A DNA stretch of 5,758 nucleotides, taken from an uncultured Collinsella sp. (GTDB lineage Bacteria; Actinomycetota; Coriobacteriia; Coriobacteriales; Coriobacteriaceae). The notes beneath the pieces were generated by a model, which did not search any database, was not told the origin of the DNA, and saw only the letters and a program-made list of their open reading frames with translations. The DNA lies in the NCBI GenBank assembly GCA_900541285.1, contig UQJA01000120.1, positions 1-5,758 on the forward strand, read 5' to 3'. The position numbers and the translations under genes were made by a program. Shown here in pieces: positions 1-5,758 of this stretch. Each line of letters begins with the position of its first letter. Within the stretch, counting starts at the first letter, position 1.

Positions 1-1363
1 GAGCCTCGGCGGTCGTCGCCTTGGCAGAGCGCAACTTGGCGGCCAGATCGGGGTTGGTTTCGGCGACCGCGGTAATCGCGGGGCCGTCGAGCTCCTCTTG
101 CGTGGGCTCGGCCAAAAAGTCGATAGCATACTGGGCGGCCACCATGGAGCCCTTTGCCAGCACGGTCTCGTCAATCTTGTAAAAGCAGGAATGCTGGGCG
201 TACGTGGCGCCAATCTTGGGGTTGCGCGTACCTACAAAGGCGAGCACGCCCGGTACGCGGCGCAGGTACTCCGAAAAATCCTCGCCCGAAAGCGTGCCAC
301 GGTAATGGCCTTGACCGGTGGGGCCCAAGCACTTGATTACGGCCTGACGGCAGCGCTCGCTCGAGGCGGCGTCGTTTTCGACCTTGTAGTTGGCGATGGT
401 GTAGTCGGTGAGCTCTGCCTCGGCGCCCAAGGCGGCCGCAGTATGCTCCACGATGCGGCGCATAAGCTCCGGCATTTCCTCGTGGGTCGAATCTCCGTAG
501 GTGCGCACCGTGCCGGCGAGGTAGGCCGTGCCGGCGATAACGTTGCGCGCGGTGCCGCCGTGCAGCTCGCCGACGGTGATGACAGCCGGCTCATAGGGGC
601 TGATCTCGCGCGAAACGATGGTCTGCAGGGCATTGACGATCTCGGCGGCAACCATAACGGCGTCGTGGCCGCGTTGGGGCATGGCGCCATGGCACGAGGT
701 GCCGCGGACGTCGATGCGGAACCAGTCGGTATTGGCCATGCGCGGTCCGGGCTCGCAGCTCACGGTGCCGGCGTCGACCTCACTCCAGATGTGCGCGGCG
801 TAGGCGCCATCGACGCCGTCGAGCACGCCCGTGCCGATCATGAGCTTGGCGCCCTGGCCGTTTTCCTCGCTGGGCTGGAAGACGATGCGGACTTCGCCGT
901 GGATGTCGTCGGTCATATGGCGCAGAATCTGCAACGTGCCGAGCATCATGGCGATGTGGCAGTCATGGCCGCAGGCGTGCATGCAGCCCTCGTTGACGCT
1001 GGCGAACTCCTCGCTGGTCTGCTCGGTGACGGGCAGGGCGTCGATGTCGGCGCGCAGCAGGATGCGGCGGCGTGGCGTGCCGTCCTCGCGATAGGCGTCG
1101 GGCGCGGTGCCGCGAAGGGTCGCCACAAGGCCCGTCTTAAGGGGACGCTCGTAGGGGATATTCATGGCGTCGAGCTGGTTGGCGATGTCAGAAGTCGTGC
1201 GCTCCTCGGCGAGGCTCAGCTCCGGGTGCTTATGGAAGTGGCGGCGCTGCTTGATGATATAGGGTTCAAACTCGGTAGCGATATCTTTGATGGCTGCGGT
1301 GACGTCGTCAGCCGCGCGAGCCTCGGTCGCCGCCATAATCTGCTGTGCCTTGGTCTTCGTCAT
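1..1363 (-). CDS. M20 family (M20D-like) metal-dependent amidohydrolase, C-terminal end cut by the window edge
   Basis: Reading the minus strand from the ATG at 1363-1361 gives 454 uninterrupted codons with no stop before the window edge. The motifs seen, in order, are RHFHKHPELS (41-50), RADIDALPV (104-112), MHACGHD (128-134), PSEE (164-167), AAHIW (189-193), SCHGAMP (224-230) and AQHSCF (389-394). By family knowledge, C131, H133, E167, H191 and H391 match the di-metal ligands and catalytic Glu of M20D hydrolases, which cleave N-acyl amino acids, hippurate or indole-acetyl amino acid conjugates. H225 sits in the inserted dimerisation domain. No signal peptide is visible, so it is probably cytosolic. 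The start is supported by AAGGAG 10 nt upstream. The protein is longer than the usual 380-400 residues: about 35 extra residues precede the first motif, and an acidic/Ala-rich tail follows residue 418. The family call is secure; the substrate is unknown. Confidence 0.93.
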   Translation of the reverse strand, partial: MTKTKAQQIMAATEARAADDVTAAIKDIATEFEPYIIKQRRHFHKHPELSLAEERTTSDIANQLDAMNIPYERPLKTGLVATLRGTAPDAYREDGTPRRRILLRADIDALPVTEQTSEEFASVNEGCMHACGHDCHIAMMLGTLQILRHMTDDIHGEVRIVFQPSEENGQGAKLMIGTGVLDGVDGAYAAHIWSEVDAGTVSCEPGPRMANTDWFRIDVRGTSCHGAMPQRGHDAVMVAAEIVNALQTIVSREISPYEPAVITVGELHGGTARNVIAGTAYLAGTVRTYGDSTHEEMPELMRRIVEHTAAALGAEAELTDYTIANYKVENDAASSERCRQAVIKCLGPTGQGHYRGTLSGEDFSEYLRRVPGVLAFVGTRNPKIGATYAQHSCFYKIDETVLAKGSMVAAQYAIDFLAEPTQEELDGPAITAVAETNPDLAAKLRSAKATTAEA

Positions 1364-1373
1364 GGTCGATTTG

Positions 1374-1379
1374 CTCCTT
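1374..1379 (-). promoter_or_regulatory. Shine-Dalgarno sequence of the M20 amidohydrolase
   Basis: The minus strand reads AAGGAG here, 10 nt before the ATG at 1363-1361. It supports that ATG over the internal Met at residue 10, which has no comparable purine-rich sequence in front of it. Confidence 0.75.
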
Positions 1380-1414
1380 GCTGGGTTGATCGCAAAATCG
1401 TACAGGCTCTCTTG

Positions 1415-1444
1415 AGTATGCCACCTGCCGCTAGGGCTGGTAAA
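1415..1444 (-). promoter_or_regulatory. Candidate promoter for the M20 amidohydrolase
   Basis: The minus strand shows TTTACC (positions 1444-1439) and CATACT (1420-1415) separated by 18 nt. Each matches 4 of 6 bases of the housekeeping -35 and -10 consensus. The position, about 50 nt upstream of the start codon, is plausible. This is a by-eye match in a high-GC genome and remains weak. Confidence 0.3.
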
Positions 1445-1531
1445 GTTGCCGTTTGCCGCTTGGGGTTTTGTTACAAGGGCGGGGGAGTACACTCGGGGGT
1501 GTTGAATTTCCTGCCAGAGATGGGGATGCCC

Positions 1532-3169
1532 ATGCAACATATCGATCGGATTATCCGCTCCAAGAACGTCTTTACCGCGCAAGACGGCATCGATACCGCC
1601 CGCGAGCTGGCGATTGCCATCGCAGGCGACCGTATCGTCGCAGTCGGTGCGCCCGATGACGTGATTGCCGCCGCTCCTGCCGCTACGTCGGTTATCGACT
1701 ACGGCGAGCAGTTTGTCTGCCCCGGTTTCCATGACGCTCATCTGCACTTCTTCCATACCTCGGTCGGTTCCTCGCCGTACATGCTCATGGATATGGGCAC
1801 GTCCGAGGCGGCGCTGGTGCAACATGCGCTCGAGTTTTCCCAGGACCTGCCCGACGACGCTTGGGTTGTGACGCAGGGCTGGCGCGATTACCGTTGGGAC
1901 CCGCCCGAGCATCCTACCAAGGCGTCGCTCGATGCGGCATTCCCCGATCGTCCCTGCGTTATGTATTCGGGCGACGGGCACACGCTTTGGCTCAACAGCC
2001 GCGCACTCGAGGCGCTCGGCGTCACACGCGACAGTGAGCCGCCAGCGGGCGGCAGCTACGACAAGGATGCAAACGGCGAGCTCACGGGCATTGCTCACGA
2101 GGCGGCTGCCATGCAGCTGCTACCGCGCTGCCTTGAGTGGCTGGGCGAGGATCGCATCGCAAGCGCTTACGGCGATCAAATGAGGCGGATGGCCGAGCAG
2201 GGCATCACCTCGATATGCGATATGTCGCTCATGCCTATGCCGGGCTGCGACTTTGTCCGCGACGATGTCTACGACAAACTGCAGGCAGCCGGCAAGCTGG
2301 GCATCCGCGCCCATTTGTTTCCCACGCTGCTGGATGACCAATCGCGCTTGGAAGAGCTACAGACCCGCTACGCGAACAACGCGCTGCTCTCGGCGCCAGG
2401 CTTTAAGCAGTTCTTCGACGGCGTGTCGAGCGAACACACGGCCTATCTCACCGAGCCCTATACCAACCCGCGCTTCCCGGGCGATCAAGGTCGCCTGACG
2501 GTTCCCGCCGAGCGCATGCGCAAGCTAGTTCTGGCGGCCGCGGAGCGTGGCCACACCGTGCGCATCCACGTCATCGGCGACGGTGCCATCCATGCCGCGC
2601 TCGATATCTTTGAGGAGGCCGCCGAACTGTACGGCCTGCCCCAGCACGGCCATAATACGCTCGAGCATCTGGAGAACCTTCTGCCCGAGGACATCGACCG
2701 CCTGCGCAAGCTCGACGTGGTTGCCTCGAGCCAGCCCTGCCACATTACACTCGACCCGGGTGGACCGGAGCGCGACCTGGGCTTGGAGCGCAGCCGCATC
2801 ATGTGGCCGTTTGCGACCTATAAGCAGCGCGGCATTCGCCAAGCTTTCGGTACCGACAGCCCTATCACGCCCGTTACCAGCATGAATGTGCTCTACACGG
2901 CTATCACGCGCCAGGACCCCCGCAGCCACTGGCCCGAGGGCGGCTGGTTGCCGAGCGAGCGCATCGATGCAGCAACAGCCCTGCGCAACTACACCCTGGG
3001 CAGCGCCTATGCAGCGGGCGACGAGCAAAACCTCGGCAGCTTGGAGCCCGGCAAGTATGCCGACCTGGTAGTCCTGGACCAAAACCCGCTCACCGTTGAC
3101 CCCCAAGAGCTCCAGGTCACCAAAGTTCAGGCCACCTACCTGGCAGGTAACGTAATCTACGAGCGCTAG
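1532..3169 (+). CDS. YtcJ-like metal-dependent amidohydrolase (Amidohydrolase_3 family)
   Basis: This encodes a 545-residue protein of the amidohydrolase superfamily with a TIM-barrel core and a flanking beta-sandwich. Visible motifs are the N-terminal strand region (4-60), then CPGFHDAHLH (63-72) with the H-x-H metal pair H70/H72, SGDGHTLWLNSRAL (about 144-157), FKQFFDG with K292, IHVIGDGAIHAALD with H346 and D350, LEHLE with H379, and FGTDSPI with D442. The C-terminal GSLEPGKYADLVVLDQNPL is typical of the family. All expected metal and catalytic positions are present. Relatives act on small amide, formamide or cyclic-amide compounds; the substrate here cannot be told. No signal peptide is seen, so it is probably cytosolic. 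The frame stays open upstream to position 98, but that stretch is antisense to the M20 gene. Family similarity begins near QHIDRIIRSKNVFTA. ATG at 1532 has GGGG 6 nt upstream; ATGs at 1520 and 1526 are alternatives. Confidence 0.92.
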   Translation: MQHIDRIIRSKNVFTAQDGIDTARELAIAIAGDRIVAVGAPDDVIAAAPAATSVIDYGEQFVCPGFHDAHLHFFHTSVGSSPYMLMDMGTSEAALVQHALEFSQDLPDDAWVVTQGWRDYRWDPPEHPTKASLDAAFPDRPCVMYSGDGHTLWLNSRALEALGVTRDSEPPAGGSYDKDANGELTGIAHEAAAMQLLPRCLEWLGEDRIASAYGDQMRRMAEQGITSICDMSLMPMPGCDFVRDDVYDKLQAAGKLGIRAHLFPTLLDDQSRLEELQTRYANNALLSAPGFKQFFDGVSSEHTAYLTEPYTNPRFPGDQGRLTVPAERMRKLVLAAAERGHTVRIHVIGDGAIHAALDIFEEAAELYGLPQHGHNTLEHLENLLPEDIDRLRKLDVVASSQPCHITLDPGGPERDLGLERSRIMWPFATYKQRGIRQAFGTDSPITPVTSMNVLYTAITRQDPRSHWPEGGWLPSERIDAATALRNYTLGSAYAAGDEQNLGSLEPGKYADLVVLDQNPLTVDPQELQVTKVQATYLAGNVIYER

Positions 3170-3186
3170 CCCCATACCCCACCCAT

Positions 3187-3219
3187 AAGGGGCACGTTTC
3201 AGCAGCGTGCCCCTTTCTT
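3187..3219 (+). terminator. Intrinsic terminator of the YtcJ-like gene
   Basis: The arms AAGGGGCACG (3187-3196) and CGTGCCCCTT (3206-3215) form a perfect 10-bp stem with a 9-nt loop, followed by the T-rich TTTCTT. It starts 17 nt after the stop codon, which is a textbook position for ending the upstream transcript. Confidence 0.88.
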
Positions 3220-3240
3220 GTTCGCACCATCTGCATCGCC

Positions 3241-3472
3241 ATTTTGCTGCACTGACTTTTCTGAATGCCGGGCCCGAATTAGTTAACCTGGCTCCCGGGG
3301 CGGACCGGAGGGCATGAAGTTTGTCGCGAGTTCCGCACGCAAAGGAAAGCACTTAATGTGCTTTCCGTCTTGCGCAGGACTGTAGAGCAGCAAACTTCAT
3401 GCCCTCCGGTCCGCCCCGGGAGCCACTGCTAAGTTATCCCCCGGCATTCAGAAAATCTAAGTGCCAAAAAAT
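3241..3472. repeat. Long nested inverted repeat (about 232 bp), MITE-like or structured RNA element
   Basis: The stretch is nearly symmetric around 3355. From outside in: ATTTT plus GCACT (3241-3253) faces AGTGC plus an A-run (3460-3472), with a one-base offset. A perfect 16-bp pair runs 3257-3272 with 3440-3455. A degenerate internal loop lies at 3273-3288 and 3426-3439. A perfect 35-bp pair runs 3289-3323 with 3391-3425. A short CGCAA/TTGCG pair sits at 3338-3342 and 3370-3374. The centre is a 9-bp hairpin, GGAAAGCAC-TTAAT-GTGCTTTCC (3344-3366). It holds no plausible gene. It lies after a terminator and before the likely groES promoter, so it need not be part of either mRNA. No transposase, and no clear target-site duplication, is seen. 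A dispersed palindromic repeat is the leading idea; a separately transcribed RNA is the alternative. Confidence 0.9.
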
Positions 3473-3493
3473 AAGATTTTTTGACTCCGTGTT

Positions 3494-3565
3494 GTATAAC
3501 CCGCCATTCGTGGGTACCATTCAACGCGTACGCAAACAAAAAGGGTTAATTCGCGTGGTATAACC
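3494..3565. promoter_or_regulatory. Repeated TAACC half-sites in the groES promoter, candidate operator
   Basis: GTATAACCC (3494-3502) recurs as GTATAACC (3558-3565), with an inverted copy of its core, GGGTTA, at 3543-3548. The last two form GGTTA-N12-TAACC, which overlaps the candidate -10 element. This arrangement could bind a regulator, but no known consensus is matched, so the assignment is inference. Confidence 0.3.
3556..3564 (+). promoter_or_regulatory. Candidate extended -10 promoter of the groES-groEL operon
   Basis: TGG followed by TATAAC forms an extended -10 element matching 5 of 6 bases of TATAAT, 28 nt before the groES start. No good -35 stands 16-18 nt upstream, as is common for extended -10 promoters. 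A second TATAAC at 3495-3500 and a TTGACT at 3481-3486 lie further up, but they are only 8 nt apart and cannot act together. Start near 3571 would give a leader of about 22 nt. Confidence 0.42.
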
Positions 3566-3577
3566 GCGCGGCCCAAA

Positions 3578-3584
3578 AAGGAGG
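3578..3584 (+). promoter_or_regulatory. Shine-Dalgarno sequence of groES
   Basis: AAGGAGG, close to a full anti-16S match, stands 8 nt before the ATG at 3593. It fixes the groES start and predicts strong translation. Confidence 0.92.
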
Positions 3585-3592
3585 AGACAAGC

Positions 3593-3886
3593 ATGTCGTC
3601 TTTGAAGCCGCTTGCAGATCGTGTTCTGGTCAAGCCCGACGAGGCCGAGCAGAAGACCGCTTCTGGTCTGTATATCGCCAGCAACGCTCAGGAGAAGCCG
3701 CAGCGCGGCACCATCGTTGCCGTGGGCGCCGGCAAGGTCAACGACAAGGGTGAGCGCATCCCCATGGACGTCAAGGTCGGTGACGTTGTCATCTACGGTA
3801 AGTTCGGTGGCAACGAGGTCAAGGTCGACGGCGAGAAGTATCTGCTGATGCGCGCCGACGACATCTACGCTGTCGTCGAGGCCTAG
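3593..3886 (+). CDS. groES: Co-chaperonin GroES (Cpn10, Hsp10)
   Basis: This is a 97-residue cytosolic co-chaperonin, the usual length for the family. It forms a seven-membered lid on the GroEL barrel and helps close the folding chamber in an ATP-dependent cycle. The sequence shows the N-terminal LKPLADRVLVKP (4-15), the mobile loop (about 17-36) ending in AQEKPQRGTIVAVG, the GDVVIYGKFGG strand region (63-73) and the C-terminal YLLMRADDIYAVVE (83-96). The mobile-loop contact tripeptide, IVL in E. coli, reads LYI (26-28) here, still hydrophobic. ATG at 3593 is fixed by a strong Shine-Dalgarno and by alignment with the family N-terminus. It is the first gene of an operon with groEL, 96 nt downstream. 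No CIRCE or HAIR heat-shock operator is seen upstream. Confidence 0.98.
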   Translation: MSSLKPLADRVLVKPDEAEQKTASGLYIASNAQEKPQRGTIVAVGAGKVNDKGERIPMDVKVGDVVIYGKFGGNEVKVDGEKYLLMRADDIYAVVEA

Positions 3887-3894
3887 TCTCGTCA

Positions 3895-5620
<1,726 letters not shown>

Positions 5621-5695
5621 GGCCGACAAGGTCTAGAACTCCCACCGGGAATCCGGGGGCGTGACGGGGTTTCTCTCCGGAACGTCCTCGGACAT

Positions 5696-5740
5696 GCAAA
5701 GAGGCTCCGCATCGCGCTTCGCGCTGCGGAGCCTCTTTGC
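5696..5740 (+). terminator. Hairpin terminator of the groES-groEL operon
   Basis: GCAAAGAGGCTCCGCA (5696-5711) pairs perfectly with 5725-5740 over 16 bp, and the 13-nt loop can extend the stem with CGCG-CTT-CGCG. The only T-run, CTCTTT, lies inside the 3' arm and the bases after it are mixed, so it departs from the classical U-tail form. Because the palindrome is near symmetric, it could also stop transcription arriving from the right. The 75 nt between the groEL stop and this hairpin show no gene. Confidence 0.78.
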
Positions 5741-5758
5741 GTCCTGACGCTCCTATTT

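Larger units (their letters stand above)
1364..1531. other. Divergent intergenic region between two hydrolase genes
   Basis: This 168-bp gap separates the start codons of the minus-strand M20 gene and the plus-strand YtcJ-like gene, so both promoters must lie here or inside the neighbouring coding regions. For the plus strand, TACACT at 1488-1493 resembles a -10 element, but no convincing -35 stands at the right distance. A G-rich stretch (about 1479-1499) flanks it. No clear operator palindrome or riboswitch is seen. The heptamer CTTGAGT at 1411-1417 has no matching inverted half. Confidence 0.6.

Noticed and set aside
1411..1431. CTTGAGT in the divergent gap resembled half of a HAIR (HspR) operator.
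   Set aside because: The inverted half ACTCAAG is missing at the required 7-base spacing.
98..1531. The YtcJ-like reading frame stays open upstream to position 98, giving an apparent protein of about 1023 residues.
   Set aside because: The first 474 codons are mostly antisense to the M20 gene, whose minus-strand translation shows every family motif in order. The upstream part resembles no domain, and the YtcJ family N-terminus begins at about 1532.
2525..3352. A 275-codon minus-strand frame starting inside the palindrome and running antisense to the YtcJ-like gene.
   Set aside because: It crosses a strong terminator, starts within the inverted repeat and has no recognisable domain. The opposite strand holds a well-supported gene.
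3344..3366. The central hairpin with AGCACT and its inverse resembled a CIRCE heat-shock operator.
   Set aside because: CIRCE needs TTAGCACTC and GAGTGCTAA with a 9-base spacer. Here the spacer is 5 bases, the flanks differ, and the site is over 200 bp from the groES start.
3273..3439. The palindrome with GTTAAC-like ends resembled an integron attC site.
   Set aside because: The ends do not fit the RYYYAAC and GTTRRRY core sites, the arms are perfect without the unpaired bases typical of attC, and no integrase or cassette array is present.
3481..3500. TTGACT and TATAAC as a -35/-10 promoter pair for groES.
   Set aside because: They are only 8 bases apart, while 16-18 are needed, so they cannot form one promoter.

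Overview
The window reads as a high-GC bacterial chromosome segment. GroES and GroEL are actinobacterial in style, and the mix of sequence features fits a gut Coriobacteriia, most likely Collinsella or a close relative. That placement rests on the look of the proteins and codon use (mostly G/C in third positions, Lys almost always AAG in groEL), not on a search, so the genus is tentative.

Layout. (1) Positions 1-1363, minus strand: an M20-family (M20D-like) metal-dependent amidohydrolase. It is open at the left window edge, so its C-terminal end is missing. (2) 1364-1531: a divergent intergenic region. (3) 1532-3169, plus strand: a YtcJ-like amidohydrolase of the Amidohydrolase_3 type, closed by a strong hairpin terminator at 3187-3219. 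(4) 3223-3592: 370 bp without a gene. It is dominated by a long, nearly complete palindrome (about 3241-3472) with a perfect 35-bp arm pair, followed by the groES promoter region. (5) 3593-3886 groES and 3983-5620 groEL, plus strand, form a bicistronic chaperonin operon. Each gene has a strong Shine-Dalgarno sequence, the 96-nt spacer is structured, and a 16-bp hairpin terminator lies at 5696-5740.

How the genes work together. groES and groEL encode the co-chaperonin lid and the chaperonin barrel of one folding machine. The two hydrolases upstream are transcribed divergently from a shared 168-bp gap. Both belong to families that hydrolyse amide-type bonds in small molecules, so a shared substrate pathway is possible, but the sequence does not show it. 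The palindrome lies between the hydrolase terminator and the likely groES promoter, so it probably belongs to neither transcript. It is the most interesting object here: either a MITE-like or other dispersed repeat, or an independent structured RNA. No transposase, CRISPR array, tRNA or rRNA is visible.

Several long open frames are only antisense shadows. In particular, the YtcJ frame stays open upstream to position 98 across the antisense of the M20 gene, and one minus-strand frame spans all of groEL.
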